NCBI RefSeq assembly: GCF_900113415.1
Contig: NZ_FOPH01000005.1
Span: forward strand, 179,614-243,613
Reading direction: 5' to 3'
Source of the DNA: Oribacterium sp. WCC10
GTDB lineage: Bacteria; Bacillota; Clostridia; Lachnospirales; Lachnospiraceae
Length of the DNA stretch: 64,000 nt
Part shown: positions 1-9,187 of the stretch, one piece after another
Layout: each line of letters begins with the position of its first letter
Numbering within the stretch: position 1 is the first letter of the stretch
Made by a program: the position numbers and the translations under genes
Notes under the pieces: generated by a model
The model's input: only the letters and a program-made list of their open reading frames with translations
Told to the model about the DNA's origin: nothing
Database searches by the model: none

Positions 1-1715
1 AGACTTTGATTCCCATTATATTCATTAATCTGAGGATAGTAAACCACATCTATTTTGGCATTTCTGCCCTTTTCTCTTAAAAATTCATCTCCATTTGTAA
101 ATATTAACCCGTCCATTAAGCAACCGGATTCCGAAAGAAGACGCATTTTAACTACATTTCTGTTTTTACCAAATACCTTACAGTCTGCAATGCCAAGATT
201 TTTGGTGGCAAAACAGGGTTTTTCATTTCCCTTGCCAAACGGCTCCAGCTTTTCAAAATCATGGATGAGGTTATCCGAAATATAATCAATCGGCATAGGA
301 ACATCTATCCAAAGCTTATCAACAAGCTGTTCCTTTCCAAGCGTGCATCTACGGTTAAGTTCTGCTCTGAAACTTTCCACATTCCTCTCAAGAAGAGTGA
401 ATCCTGCAGCCATGGGATGACCTCCCCACTTAAGCAGCAGATCACTAACCTCCTGCAGATGCCCGGACATGGAATACCCTTCTATACTTCTTCCGGATCC
501 CTTAACCAAAGGTTCTCCTGCCTCATCACCCTCTGCTCTTGTTATAACAAATGACGGCTTATAGAACCTTTCACGAAGCCTGCCTGCGATGATACCTGCA
601 AGACTCTCATGGAGCCCTGGGATATAAACAACAAGCACCATGTCTCTCATATAGTACTTCTCCACCATCTCAATCGCCTGATTGGTAGCCGCAATAGTCA
701 TGGTCTTACGGGAATCATTGAGTTCCTTAAGCCTTACAGCCTTATCAAATGCCTCGCTGACATCATCAGTCAGGAAAAGATCCAATGCTATCTCTGCGGA
801 ACGGAGTCTGCCGCCGGCATTGATGCAGGGACCTATAATGTATCCGATATGATATGAAGTGATATGCTCCTGAGTAAGCAGCTCCTGAACCTGAAGCAAA
901 GCCCTGAGTCCCGGATTTGTGGTCTGCTTAAGCTGCTGCAGCCCAAACTTGACTATGGTTCTGTTCTCATCCTTTAGCTCCATAACATCACAGATGGTTG
1001 CAATTGCAGCAAATTCAAGGAATTCATAGTACTCCTCCTCAGGAATTGCATGATTCTGATACATCATTATGATGATCTTCCATGCCACAACGGCTCCGCA
1101 TATCTCCGGATAAGGATACCTGTTGTCTTCTCTTTTCGGGTCAACCACCGCACTAGCCGGTGGAAGAATATCTCTGGATTCGCAGCCGTAGTCCTCATCC
1201 TGATTCTGTCGTACGTCATGATGATCCGTAACAAGCACCGTAATTCCAAGTTCTCTTGCATGCTTAAGTTCATCTATAGCTGCAATTCCGTTATCACAGG
1301 TAAGTATGACCTGAACCCCGTCTTCCTTTGCTTTGTTTATAATGTCTACATTAATGCCGTATCCATCCCTGATGCGGTCAGGCAGAACATAATCCACCTG
1401 AGCCCCAAGTCTTCTTAAGCCCCTGACCAGAATATAAGTGGCACAAACACCGTCCACATCATAGTCTCCGACTACTCTGATATGCTTTTTCTCAGCGATA
1501 GCTCTGTTTAACTGATTCATACATTTGATGGCATCCGGAAGATACAACGGTGAATGAAGATCCTCCTCCAGAGAACCATGCAGAAACTGATTTATCTGAC
1601 TGTCAGAGTTAATATCCCTATTTCTCAATATTCTCGCAGTCACCTGATCGATACCGTATTTGTCGGCTATTGCCTTGAAATCAGCTTTTTTATTATATAA
1701 AAACCATTTTTTCAT
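1..1715 (-). CDS. recJ: Single-stranded-DNA-specific exonuclease RecJ (3' end cut by window edge)
   Basis: RecJ degrades single-stranded DNA 5'->3' in recombination and mismatch/base-excision repair. Reading the minus strand gives an uninterrupted frame of about 571 codons that is still open at the window edge. It has the DHH-phosphoesterase signature DYDVDG at residues 84-89, a later CDNG, the eponymous DHHD about residue 170, and a GPCINAGGR segment typical of RecJ; these carry the Mn2+ ligands in the family. Family members are about 570-600 aa, so only the last few tens of residues are likely missing. The ATG follows AAGGAA with a 7-nt spacer. It is divergent from the CPBP protease gene. 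Assignment is secure from motifs. Confidence 0.93.
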   Translation of the reverse strand, partial: MKKWFLYNKKADFKAIADKYGIDQVTARILRNRDINSDSQINQFLHGSLEEDLHSPLYLPDAIKCMNQLNRAIAEKKHIRVVGDYDVDGVCATYILVRGLRRLGAQVDYVLPDRIRDGYGINVDIINKAKEDGVQVILTCDNGIAAIDELKHARELGITVLVTDHHDVRQNQDEDYGCESRDILPPASAVVDPKREDNRYPYPEICGAVVAWKIIIMMYQNHAIPEEEYYEFLEFAAIATICDVMELKDENRTIVKFGLQQLKQTTNPGLRALLQVQELLTQEHITSYHIGYIIGPCINAGGRLRSAEIALDLFLTDDVSEAFDKAVRLKELNDSRKTMTIAATNQAIEMVEKYYMRDMVLVVYIPGLHESLAGIIAGRLRERFYKPSFVITRAEGDEAGEPLVKGSGRSIEGYSMSGHLQEVSDLLLKWGGHPMAAGFTLLERNVESFRAELNRRCTLGKEQLVDKLWIDVPMPIDYISDNLIHDFEKLEPFGKGNEKPCFATKNLGIADCKVFGKNRNVVKMRLLSESGCLMDGLIFTNGDEFLREKGRNAKIDVVYYPQINEYNGNQS

Positions 1716-1988
1716 ATATATTCCTTATTTATTACCGATAATCTTATGAGAGAGATCCGGGGAAGCGATATAATCAACATTTCCCTTAATAAATATTACA
1801 TCTCTGTCCCTTATGGAATTATGACACTTACATCAAAATGATGTATAATACTTTCTTGGCACACACTAAATATATGCAAACAGTGTTGAGTATATCACAA
1901 TTCTCAATCATAGTGGTTGTTTTATACTTTGTAATCCCAAAAAAGTTTACACTCATTATTTGACCATTCTTTGGAGATATAAGATTAT
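1716..1988. promoter_or_regulatory. Divergent intergenic region (recJ / CPBP protease)
   Basis: AT-rich 273-bp spacer between divergent genes, so it must hold both promoters. A TATAAT at 1851-1856 preceded by a TATGACA-like box about 18 nt upstream is a plausible plus-strand promoter, giving a leader of about 130 nt. No convincing operator or riboswitch was seen. Confidence 0.35.
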
Positions 1989-2855
1989 ATGAAAAATACT
2001 ACAAAATCAGCCTTTTCAAAGATTGCCATCGCACTTCTTCTGTTTGAAATCATGTTTCAGTACGGTGGTTTACTATTGACAGAATATGGTTCTGATATTT
2101 ACAGGATTGAGGAGTTTTCACTGATGGTTTCAGGCATTGTTTCAACTATAGTTATTCTTCTCATCTTCGGAACCGCAGACCTGAATCTCAGATATAAGAA
2201 GTTCAATCCTTTGATATTTCTATGGCTTATCCTTATGGTTTACGGTGTGCAGGGTATCGGCAATTTCGTCACCATGCCTCTTATTGACTGGCTATCAACT
2301 ATAGGATATGACATGCAGTATTCCAAAGATGTTGCATCAGGCTATGGCATGACCGGGTTCTGGGCATTTTTTTACACCTTTGCTGCAGCCCCTGTTCTTG
2401 AAGAATGTTTCTTCCGTGGTCTTATCTTTGGTTACCTCAGAAAATACGGAAAAATTTTTGCCATCATCATCACATCCTTCTTTTTCGGGCTCATGCACTT
2501 AAATATCGTGCAGTTCCCTACAGCAGTGTTGATCGGGCTCATTTTTGCATGGACAAGGGATACCTATGGCCTTCCTTTCTCTATCTTTATACACGCAAGC
2601 AACAATATTCTTGCTACTGTAATGAACAATTATATCGAAGAACACATTTCAGTACAGGTCATTTATTTCGTTATGATCTATGGAGGCATGCTTGCAATCC
2701 TTGTCAGCCTGATCTTCAATTTCAAGCAGATTATCGCCGCATTCAAAAATGAATCCAATCTCCTAGGTATCTGCAGACAGTGGTTCACCACCATCCCTGT
2801 CATCCTGGTGACAGCATTTTTCCTTATCATAACAGTGCTGAGCATTCTTATATAA
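1989..2855 (+). CDS. CPBP family intramembrane metalloprotease (CAAX/Abi type)
   Basis: Multi-pass membrane protein of 288 aa with about seven hydrophobic segments. It shows the three CPBP/Abi motifs in order: EECFFRG near residue 138 (EExxxR), FFGLMHLN near 165-172 (FxxxH), and HASNN near 202 (HxxxN). In this family they line an intramembrane glutamic-type protease active site. Prokaryotic members are tied to bacteriocin immunity/maturation or membrane-protein processing; no bacteriocin gene lies nearby, so the substrate is unknown. The start is the first ATG; a GGAG lies 12 nt upstream, a longer spacing than usual. It stands alone, ends in an intrinsic terminator and is convergent with the HerA-like ATPase gene. 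Confidence 0.85.
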   Translation: MKNTTKSAFSKIAIALLLFEIMFQYGGLLLTEYGSDIYRIEEFSLMVSGIVSTIVILLIFGTADLNLRYKKFNPLIFLWLILMVYGVQGIGNFVTMPLIDWLSTIGYDMQYSKDVASGYGMTGFWAFFYTFAAAPVLEECFFRGLIFGYLRKYGKIFAIIITSFFFGLMHLNIVQFPTAVLIGLIFAWTRDTYGLPFSIFIHASNNILATVMNNYIEEHISVQVIYFVMIYGGMLAILVSLIFNFKQIIAAFKNESNLLGICRQWFTTIPVILVTAFFLIITVLSILI

Positions 2856-2920
2856 TGCTCCACCACATAAGCGCACCTGTCAGGGAGTAATTCCCACTGG
2901 CAATTATCCTTTTATATCAC

Positions 2921-2967
2921 AAAAGACTTTGTTCCGGGCTTTTACAGCCTTAAACAAAGTCTTTTTT
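2921..2967. terminator. Intrinsic terminator, usable on both strands
   Basis: Perfect 13-bp arms AAAAGACTTTGTT / AACAAAGTCTTTT flank a 19-nt loop, and a T-run follows on the plus strand. It terminates the CPBP protease gene and may back up the convergent ATPase gene. Confidence 0.8.
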
Positions 2968-2986
2968 ACTATCATACAAGTATCTC

Positions 2987-3038
2987 ATGACGTGAGTGTC
3001 AAAAGCATTTTCCAATCACTGATGATAAGCAACACATC
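2987..3038 (-). repeat. Dispersed ~50-bp hairpin repeat, copy A
   Basis: On the plus strand it reads ATGACGTGAGTGTCAAAAG, then a spacer, then AATCACTGATGAT. It closely matches copies at 47013 and 57171. The GTGAGTG arm can pair with the CAATCAC arm. It abuts the stop codon of the HerA-like ATPase gene. Confidence 0.7.
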
Positions 3039-4596
3039 ATTTATTGAACAAAGTATCAAGGATGCCTCTTCCAAGTGCCGCGCCGATATTTCCGCCAACG
3101 CGCTTGCCAAAGCTTCCAAGGAAAGTCTTTCCGATGGCGCCTCCGGCTTCACGCCCCAAAGTTCCCGCTGTAGATCTTCCTACAGATTTCACTGCATTTG
3201 TTTTTGTTCTGTCAAGCTTAGCCTGTGCCTTTGCCCTCTCAGCCGCCTCCTTTTCAGCCTGCTTTTCCGCTTCCATTCTCGCAGCTTCCGCAGTTGCTTC
3301 ATCAGTAAGCCTCTTAAAGAACTCATATGCCGAGTCTCTGTCTATGGTTTCATCATATTTACCGCAAAGATCAGATCTGTTTATGACAGCAAGCCTGGAA
3401 GTATCATCCACGGGTCCCATCATGGATCTCGGCGGAAGCACCTTACAGTTCCTCACCATCTCAGGTTTTCCTTCATTATCAAGGAAAGAAATGAGCGCTT
3501 CGCCTGTTCCCAGGTTTTGAAGTACCGTTGCAGTATCAAAGTTCTTATTAACCCGGAACGATGACGCAGCCGCTTTAACCTTCTTCTCTTCAGCAGGGGT
3601 ATACGCATGAAGTGCATGCTGAACCTTATTCCCAAGCTGTGCAAGTACACCATCGGGGATATCTGAAGGATTCTGAGTTATGAAATAAACGCCTATTCCT
3701 TTTGACCGAATCAGCTTGACAACCTGCTCGATCTTATCTACCAGCACCTTTGGAGCACCATTAAACAGAAGATGTGCTTCGTCAAAGAAAAATACCATCT
3801 TAGGCTTTTCCGGATCTCCCATCTCAGGCATCTGTTCAAAAAGCTCAGAAAGCATATAGAGCATAAATGTGGAATAAATCACAGGGTTCTGTATGGTACT
3901 CTCGGCATCAAGAATGTTGATCATTCCCTTGCCGGCACCGTCAGTTTTGAAGAAGTCATGAATGTCTATCGCAGGTTCTCCGAAGAAACTGTCACCTCCG
4001 GCTGTCTCCAACGCTACTACAGAACGAAGTATCGCATTCAGAGAAGCTGTAGTCATGTTTCCATACTCTGCACTGTACTTCTTGTTATTCTGGGCAACAT
4101 ACTGAACCATGGCGCGCAGATCCTTTGAATCCAGCAGGAGCAGATTCTCCTCATCAGCTATTCTGAAAATGATGGTCAGTATATTCGCCTGAAGATCAGT
4201 CAAACCAAGAATACGTGAAAGTAAAGTAGGGCCGAATTCACTGACGGTGGTACGCAGAGGGAGTCCTTTTCTGCCACTGATATCCCAAAACTGTGTAGGA
4301 TATGCCTGATATGAAAATCCTGCATCGGAGAGTCCGAATTTCTCAATTCGTTTTCTCATATCATCGCTATCAACTCCGGGAGCAATCATTCCTGCGAGAT
4401 CCCCCTTTACATCAGAGAGAAATACAGGAACTCCCATATCACTGAATGACTCTGCCATAACTTTCAGTGTCACTGTCTTTCCTGTTCCGGTAGCACCCGC
4501 GATAAGTCCGTGTCTGTTTGCCATACCGGGCAATATACATACCTTTTCGGATGTATCAACATCAAGCCCCATCCAAACCTTATTTTCAAATACCAT
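3037..4596 (-). CDS. HerA/DUF853-type P-loop ATPase
   Basis: 519-aa FtsK/HerA-superfamily ATPase of the DUF853 (YjgR-like) family. Walker A is GATGTGKT close to the N terminus (about residues 34-41) and Walker B is MVFFFDEAHLLF in the middle. A charged Ala/Lys/Glu-rich helical stretch follows, then a Gly/Ala-rich tail ending in a predicted amphipathic segment, as usual for DUF853. The function is not established; homology suggests a DNA- or protein-translocating motor. The start is the ATG behind AGGAGG: a GTG six codons upstream extends the frame but would place that AGGAGG inside the gene. It is monocistronic, and a dispersed repeat overlaps its stop. Confidence 0.88.
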   Translation of the reverse strand: MVFENKVWMGLDVDTSEKVCILPGMANRHGLIAGATGTGKTVTLKVMAESFSDMGVPVFLSDVKGDLAGMIAPGVDSDDMRKRIEKFGLSDAGFSYQAYPTQFWDISGRKGLPLRTTVSEFGPTLLSRILGLTDLQANILTIIFRIADEENLLLLDSKDLRAMVQYVAQNNKKYSAEYGNMTTASLNAILRSVVALETAGGDSFFGEPAIDIHDFFKTDGAGKGMINILDAESTIQNPVIYSTFMLYMLSELFEQMPEMGDPEKPKMVFFFDEAHLLFNGAPKVLVDKIEQVVKLIRSKGIGVYFITQNPSDIPDGVLAQLGNKVQHALHAYTPAEEKKVKAAASSFRVNKNFDTATVLQNLGTGEALISFLDNEGKPEMVRNCKVLPPRSMMGPVDDTSRLAVINRSDLCGKYDETIDRDSAYEFFKRLTDEATAEAARMEAEKQAEKEAAERAKAQAKLDRTKTNAVKSVGRSTAGTLGREAGGAIGKTFLGSFGKRVGGNIGAALGRGILDTLFNK

Positions 4597-4855
4597 AAAT
4601 GAATGCCTCCTCACCTATCACCGCTGATTTTAAGCCGTTATTCTGACATACAGTCATATCAGTAGGACTCTGTAAATGAATTTTTCGTATTATCCTATTA
4701 TTTACAGATGTCTTTTTGATCTCTTTATTATTAACCTGCGTAACCATCAGGTATTAAGTACACAAAACATACCTTCTCTGCATCTATTTTAACACAAGCA
4801 AAAGGCAAATTTATACTATGAGAGTATCTTTTCACATAACAGCAAAACCAGCGCT
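4597..4855. other. Intergenic region between pflA and the ATPase gene
   Basis: AT-rich spacer of 259 bp on the transcribed minus strand. A short hairpin (ATACT/AGTAT) and a T-rich stretch just after pflA may act as a weak terminator. The ATPase promoter must lie here, but no box is convincing. Confidence 0.3.
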
Positions 4856-5593
4856 TCAGGCTATTCCGAGAAGTTCCTCTGCATGCTTTACAAGTGCATT
4901 GTCAGGAGCCTTAACATCACCCAATGTATACTTGATTCCAAGCTTCTCATACTTGAAAACACCGAGACTGTGATATGGCAGTACCTCAACCTTCTTCACT
5001 GTCTTAAGAGTATCTATGAACTTCCTGGTCGCAATGAGCTCTTCATCGGAATCAGTAAGTCCCGGAACCAGCACATGACGTATCCACATATCTACGCCCT
5101 GCTCGCTAAGATATGAGCAACAATCAAGTATGTTCCTGTTGGTATGTCCGGTAAGCTTCTTATGCTTTTCATCATCGATTTCCTTGATATCAAAAAGCAC
5201 TGTATCGGTAACTTTGATAAGACGATTGAACTTACTGAAGAATGGCTCCTCCCTTGTAAAAGGCTGCGCAGAAGTATCGAGACATGTGTTGATACCCATA
5301 GCCTTAGCCTTTTCAAAGAGATCAATGACGAAATCTATCTGGATGAGCGGATCACCACCGCTTACAGTTATTCCTCCATCTTCGCCCCAATAATCACGGT
5401 ATCTGACTGCGTGTTCGAGAATATCGTCTGCTGTACGCATATCTTCACTATGAAAGTCCCAGGTATCAGGATTATGGCAATAGCGGCAGCGCATATTGCA
5501 TCCCTTAAGAAATACTATGTATCTCACTCCGGGACCATCTACAGATCCAAATGTTTCAATGCTGTGGATTGCTCCTTTAATTGCTTCAGCCAT
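4856..5593 (-). CDS. pflA: Pyruvate formate-lyase-activating enzyme (radical SAM)
   Basis: Radical SAM enzyme that installs the glycyl radical on PflB using S-adenosylmethionine and an electron donor. 245 aa. The CX3CX2C motif for the [4Fe-4S] cluster is visible as CNMRCRYC near residue 30, followed by HNPDTW. A glycine-rich GGITVSGGDPL segment for SAM binding and the C-terminal PYHSLG element are also typical of PflA. An in-frame extension of 13 codons upstream exists, but AGGAGG sits 7 nt before the chosen ATG (MAEAIKG...). It lies downstream of pflB, from which an intrinsic terminator separates it, so it probably has its own promoter or relies on readthrough. Confidence 0.95.
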   Translation of the reverse strand: MAEAIKGAIHSIETFGSVDGPGVRYIVFLKGCNMRCRYCHNPDTWDFHSEDMRTADDILEHAVRYRDYWGEDGGITVSGGDPLIQIDFVIDLFEKAKAMGINTCLDTSAQPFTREEPFFSKFNRLIKVTDTVLFDIKEIDDEKHKKLTGHTNRNILDCCSYLSEQGVDMWIRHVLVPGLTDSDEELIATRKFIDTLKTVKKVEVLPYHSLGVFKYEKLGIKYTLGDVKAPDNALVKHAEELLGIA

Positions 5594-5661
5594 AATCGTT
5601 CCTCCTGAATAAATAACTTTGTGTTCAATCATGTTCCGTCACGATCCAACACATTTGAGAT

Positions 5662-5695
5662 AAAACAAACCGCCACTCTCAAAAGAAAGCGGCGG
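5662..5695 (-). terminator. Intrinsic terminator of pflB
   Basis: On the minus strand CCGCCGCTTTC and GAGAGTGGCGG form an 11-bp stem (two G-T pairs) with a TTTT loop, followed by TTTGTTTT. It lies about 165 nt past the pflB stop and before pflA, so it should partly insulate pflA from the abundant pflB transcript. Confidence 0.8.
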
Positions 5696-5859
5696 CCTGT
5701 TTTCAAAGTTCTTTTGTATTATCTTATTTCCTGAGCCATTATCATAAAACGATACCAGAGTCAAATACATGACAACTCATTAATGACACTCAATGAATAA
5801 ATAAACGGAACTTATGTCCCTGAATCATTGAATGACTCAGTATTTCAGAATTTGTAAAA

Positions 5860-8106
5860 TCAGAGTGCCTTATGCTCAGTTCTTGAAATTACATCAAGCT
5901 GCTGCTCTCTTGTAAGATCGATGAACTTAACTGCATAACCTGATACACGGATTGTAAAGTTAGCGTACTCTGGCTTCTCTGGGTGCTCCATAGCATCCTT
6001 AAGCTTCTCAACACCAAACACATTTACATTTACGTGATGAGCGCCCTTTGAGAAGTAACCGTCCATAACTCTTACGAGTGTTGTAGCCTGCTCATCCTCG
6101 TTATGTCCGAGTGCTGAAGGGTTGATTGTCTGAGTATTTGAAATACCGTCAAGTGCATACTCATAAGGAAGCTTTGCAACCGAGTTAAGAGATGCAAGAA
6201 GTCCTGAGTTCTCTGCACCGTAGCTTGGGTTTGCTCCAGGTGAAAGTGGAGCACCTGCCGGACGTCCGTCAGGCATAGCACCTGTTGCCTTACCGTATAC
6301 TACGTTTGATGTGATAGTAAGGATAGATGTTGTAGGCTCTGAATCTCTGTAGGTGTGGTGCTTCTTGATCTTGTTAAGGAATGTCTTAAGAAGATCAACA
6401 GCGATCTCATCTGCACGGTCATCATCATTACCATACTTAGGGAAATCACCCTCAACCTCATAATCTACTACAAGGCCATCCTCATCACGAACAGTCTTAA
6501 CCTTAGCATACTTGATAGCTGAAAGTGAATCTACTACGTGTGAGAAGCCTGCGATACCTGTAGCGAATGTGCGGCGTACATCTGTATCGATAAGAGCCAT
6601 CTCAGCTGCCTCATAGAAGTACTTGTCGTGCATGTACTGGATAAGATTAAGAACGTTTACATAAACGCCTGCAAGCCAATCCATCATCTGATCATACTTG
6701 TGGCAAACCTCATCATAGTCAAGGTACTCTGATGTGATAGGCTTGTACTCAGGTCCGATCTGCTCCTTAAGCTTCTCATCAACACCGCCGTTGATAGCGT
6801 AAAGGAGGCACTTTGCAAGGTTTGCACGAGCTCCGAAGAACTGCATCTCCTTACCTGTCTGTGTAGCAGATACACAGCAGCAGATTGAGTAATCATCGCC
6901 CCATACAGGTCTCATAACATCATCATTCTCATACTGGATAGAAGATGTTGTTACAGAGATCTTTGCAGCATACTTCTTGAATGTCTCAGGAAGTCTCTTT
7001 GTATAAAGAACTGTAAGGTTTGGCTCCGGTGCAGGTCCCATGTTCTCAAGTGTGTGAAGGAAACGGTAATCGTTCTTTGTAACCATTGAACGACCATCCT
7101 GACCCATACCTGCAACCTCAAGTGTAGCCCATACAGGGTCACCTGAGAAAAGCTGATTGTATGAAGGAATTCTTGCGAACTTAACCATACGAAGCTTCAT
7201 AACGAAATGATCGATAAGCTCCTGAGCTTCCTTCTCTGTAAGAGTACCCTCTTTAAGGTCTCTTGTGATATAGATATCAAGGAATGTAGATACACGACCT
7301 ACTGACATTGCGGCACCGTTCTGTGTCTTGATGGCAGCAAGGTATCCAAAGTAAAGCCACTGAACAGCTTCCTTTGCATTCTTGGCAGGAACAGAAATGT
7401 CATAGCCGTAAGATGCAGCCATCTCCTTCATCTGACGGAGTGCTCTCATCTGATCAGCGATTTCTTCTCTCTGACGAACGATCGCATCTGTCATTGTTCC
7501 ATCGCCACAGTTGTCGAAATCCTTCTTCTTCTCTTCGATAAGGAAGTCGATACCGTAAAGGGCGATTCTTCTATAGTCGCCAACGATACGTCCACGGCCG
7601 TATGTATCAGGAAGACCTGTGAGGATATGAGCGTGACGAACCTTCTTCATCTCCGGTGTGTAAGCATCAAATACTCCCTGATTGTGTGTCTTGTGATACT
7701 CTGTGAAAATCTTGTGAAGAAGCGGATCCGGTGTATAACCGTATGTTGTACAAGCCTGCTCTGCCATCTTGATTCCGCCGTATGGCATGAATGCTCTCTT
7801 AAGAGGCTTATCAGTCTGAAGACCCACTACCTGCTCCTTATCCTTGGAATCGGCAGTAATGTAAGCAGCATCGTATGCTGTGATACCGGAAACAACCTTT
7901 GTCTCCATATCAAGAACTCCGCCCTTAGCTCTCTCTTCCTTCTGTAATCCCTGAACCTCATCCCAGAGCTCCTTTGTAGCATCTGTAGGTCCCTCAAGGA
8001 AACTATCATCACCATCATATGGTGTGTAGTTGTTCTGAATGAATGAACGTACGTTTACGTCACTTGTCCAATGTCCGGCATTAAAGCCTCTCCATTCCTC
8101 TCTCAT
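5860..8106 (-). CDS. pflB: Formate C-acetyltransferase (pyruvate formate-lyase)
   Basis: Glycyl-radical enzyme converting pyruvate + CoA to acetyl-CoA + formate, the main anaerobic pyruvate-cleaving reaction. 748 aa, full length for the family (about 740-760). The adjacent catalytic cysteines are in [13 protein letters not shown] mid-protein, and the glycyl-radical loop RVSGYAVKF is about 25 residues from the C terminus. The N terminus (MREEWRGF...) matches other PflB proteins, and the ATG follows GGAGG with an 8-nt spacer. Its codon use is notably biased (frequent GTT, CTT, AAG), consistent with high expression. The activase gene follows it on the same strand. A strong promoter and an 18-bp palindrome lie in the long 5' region. 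Confidence 0.98.
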   Translation of the reverse strand: MREEWRGFNAGHWTSDVNVRSFIQNNYTPYDGDDSFLEGPTDATKELWDEVQGLQKEERAKGGVLDMETKVVSGITAYDAAYITADSKDKEQVVGLQTDKPLKRAFMPYGGIKMAEQACTTYGYTPDPLLHKIFTEYHKTHNQGVFDAYTPEMKKVRHAHILTGLPDTYGRGRIVGDYRRIALYGIDFLIEEKKKDFDNCGDGTMTDAIVRQREEIADQMRALRQMKEMAASYGYDISVPAKNAKEAVQWLYFGYLAAIKTQNGAAMSVGRVSTFLDIYITRDLKEGTLTEKEAQELIDHFVMKLRMVKFARIPSYNQLFSGDPVWATLEVAGMGQDGRSMVTKNDYRFLHTLENMGPAPEPNLTVLYTKRLPETFKKYAAKISVTTSSIQYENDDVMRPVWGDDYSICCCVSATQTGKEMQFFGARANLAKCLLYAINGGVDEKLKEQIGPEYKPITSEYLDYDEVCHKYDQMMDWLAGVYVNVLNLIQYMHDKYFYEAAEMALIDTDVRRTFATGIAGFSHVVDSLSAIKYAKVKTVRDEDGLVVDYEVEGDFPKYGNDDDRADEIAVDLLKTFLNKIKKHHTYRDSEPTTSILTITSNVVYGKATGAMPDGRPAGAPLSPGANPSYGAENSGLLASLNSVAKLPYEYALDGISNTQTINPSALGHNEDEQATTLVRVMDGYFSKGAHHVNVNVFGVEKLKDAMEHPEKPEYANFTIRVSGYAVKFIDLTREQQLDVISRTEHKAL

Positions 8107-8236
8107 GTCTTTTCCTCCAATATAACCTTTGTCTTATCTTAAGTATCAGTCCCTAATATCTACATCGGTCTTCCCCGTCACCTCTGTAGCTCTCCTCCTC
8201 TGATACATAAAGAATAAACCTGTAAGCCCGAATTGT

Positions 8237-8254
8237 ATGTTGCCTATGCAACAT
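8237..8254. promoter_or_regulatory. Palindrome in the pflB leader (candidate operator or RNA hairpin)
   Basis: ATGTTGC-ctat-GCAACAT is a perfect 7-4-7 inverted repeat about 45 nt downstream of the inferred pflB transcription start. It does not match the usual FNR or Rex consensus. It could bind a repressor or fold in the transcript. Confidence 0.4.
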
Positions 8255-8300
8255 TAATTAAATTTATGTATACAGAATACCAATCAATTCAAGCATCGAA

Positions 8301-8329
8301 AGTATATTATTTTGATAATAATTAGTCAA
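8301..8329 (-). promoter_or_regulatory. Promoter of pflB
   Basis: On the minus strand TTGACT (-35) and TATACT (-10) are separated by exactly 17 bp. This predicts a leader of about 190 nt before the pflB ATG. Confidence 0.65.
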
Positions 8330-8421
8330 TATAGCAAAGGTCTTAATTTTGCATGTTTTCATATAAAAACACTAAGCTTTATAAGTTTTGTTTTTGACAT
8401 AAAACATGTATTTCTACATCC

Positions 8422-8450
8422 TTGAACAATCTCTAGTCCTATGGTAGGAT
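8422..8450 (+). promoter_or_regulatory. Promoter and overlapping operator of the Rrf2 gene
   Basis: TTGAAC at 8422-8427 and TAGGAT at 8445-8450 have a 17-bp spacer with an extended -10 TGG. The palindrome TCCTA-TGG-TAGGA (8437-8449) covers the spacer end and the -10. That is the expected position of an autorepression site, as Rrf2 regulators commonly regulate themselves. Confidence 0.6.
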
Positions 8451-8482
8451 TAATCCAAAGTCATTATCGGAGGTTATTTATC

Positions 8483-8893
8483 ATGATGATTTCAACAAAG
8501 GGGCGCTATGCCCTTTCAACCCTTATAGACATCGCTCAAAACTATGACGGAGTCACTCCTGTCAGTATCAAGGAAATATCCGATCGACAGGGTTTTTCCA
8601 CCAAGTATCTTGAACAGATCATTTCCCTTATGGTAAAAGGCGGCTTTTTGAAGTCCATCAGAGGTGCAAAGGGTGGTTACCTTTTCACACGCCCTATCTC
8701 AGAGATAAAAGTCGGAGACATACTTGAAGCTGCTGAAGGCAGTCTGTCCCCGGTTGAATGCATAAACGGCTCATCTGTCTGTGAGAAGTCCACTCATTGT
8801 CCTTCCTATCCTCTATATAAGGAAATAGATGAAGCGATATATAATGTCGTAAACAAATACACTCTGGATGATCTTGTGAATAACAAAATCTGA
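8483..8893 (+). CDS. Rrf2 family transcriptional regulator (IscR-like)
   Basis: 136-aa winged-helix regulator starting MMISTKGRYALS, the Rrf2 signature N terminus. The recognition helix region contains STKYLEQI and the wing GAKGGYLF. Three cysteines in C-X6-C-X5-C arrangement (about residues 93-106) resemble the C-X5-C-X5-C [2Fe-2S] ligands of IscR, so Fe-S or redox sensing is plausible; CymR-type members lack these. The preceding frame extension (MVGLIQ...) is rejected because its ATG lies inside the promoter -10 and palindrome, while GGAGG precedes the chosen ATG. Divergent from pflB, so it may regulate fermentation genes as well as itself. No isc/suf genes are adjacent. Confidence 0.9.
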   Translation: MMISTKGRYALSTLIDIAQNYDGVTPVSIKEISDRQGFSTKYLEQIISLMVKGGFLKSIRGAKGGYLFTRPISEIKVGDILEAAEGSLSPVECINGSSVCEKSTHCPSYPLYKEIDEAIYNVVNKYTLDDLVNNKI

Positions 8894-8922
8894 GGAAACG
8901 CTGCTTATTTCAGTGCTTTCAA
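8890..8922 (-). repeat. Fragment of the MITE-like palindromic element
   Basis: The plus strand reads CTGAGGAAACGCTG, a 7-nt gap, then TCAGTGCTTT. This matches the reverse complement of the right end of the element at 62777-62906. It begins inside the last codons of the Rrf2 gene and stops after the terminal part. Confidence 0.55.
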
Positions 8923-8953
8923 ATATTCCATCAAAAAAATTTTAAATTTGTTC

Positions 8954-8982
8954 TTGACTTTCACTTTGTAATTGAGTATTAT
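8954..8982 (+). promoter_or_regulatory. Promoter of tRNA-Arg
   Basis: TTGACT and TATTAT with a 17-bp spacer, placing transcription start about 24 nt before the tRNA. Confidence 0.7.
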
Positions 8983-9012
8983 TACACACGTCTTGAGGGA
9001 CACAAAACAAAT

Positions 9013-9086
9013 GCGTGCGTAGCTCAGCTGGATAGAGCGTCTGGCTACGGACCAGAAGGTCGTGGGTTCGAATCCTGTCGCACGCA
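9013..9086 (+). tRNA. tRNA-Arg (ACG)
   Basis: Full cloverleaf: acceptor GCGTGCG/CGCACGC, D arm GCTC/GAGC, anticodon stem TCTGG/CCAGA around loop CTACGGA (anticodon ACG, read as ICG after deamination), T loop TTCGAAT, discriminator A. The 3' CCA is not encoded. It is flanked by its own promoter and terminator. Confidence 0.97.
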
Positions 9087-9091
9087 TATTT

Positions 9092-9128
9092 AACCTGAAT
9101 CACTTCTGTGATTCAGGTTTTTTGTTTT
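9092..9128 (+). terminator. Terminator of tRNA-Arg
   Basis: AACCTGAATCAC-ttct-GTGATTCAGGTT, a perfect 12-bp stem, followed by TTTTTGTTTT. Confidence 0.92.
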
Positions 9129-9187
9129 CTCAAGATTTTTTAACTTATCAGCAGAGAATCCCGGCCGCATATAACGACCGGGATCCT

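Noticed and set aside
3044..3520. 158-codon plus-strand ORF inside the HerA-like ATPase gene
   Set aside because: Antisense shadow of a well-supported gene; composition (Ser/Ala/Pro-rich) is typical of antisense frames.
4597..4614. Upstream GTG start for the HerA-like ATPase
   Set aside because: It would place the AGGAGG ribosome binding site inside the coding region; the ATG at 4596 fits better.
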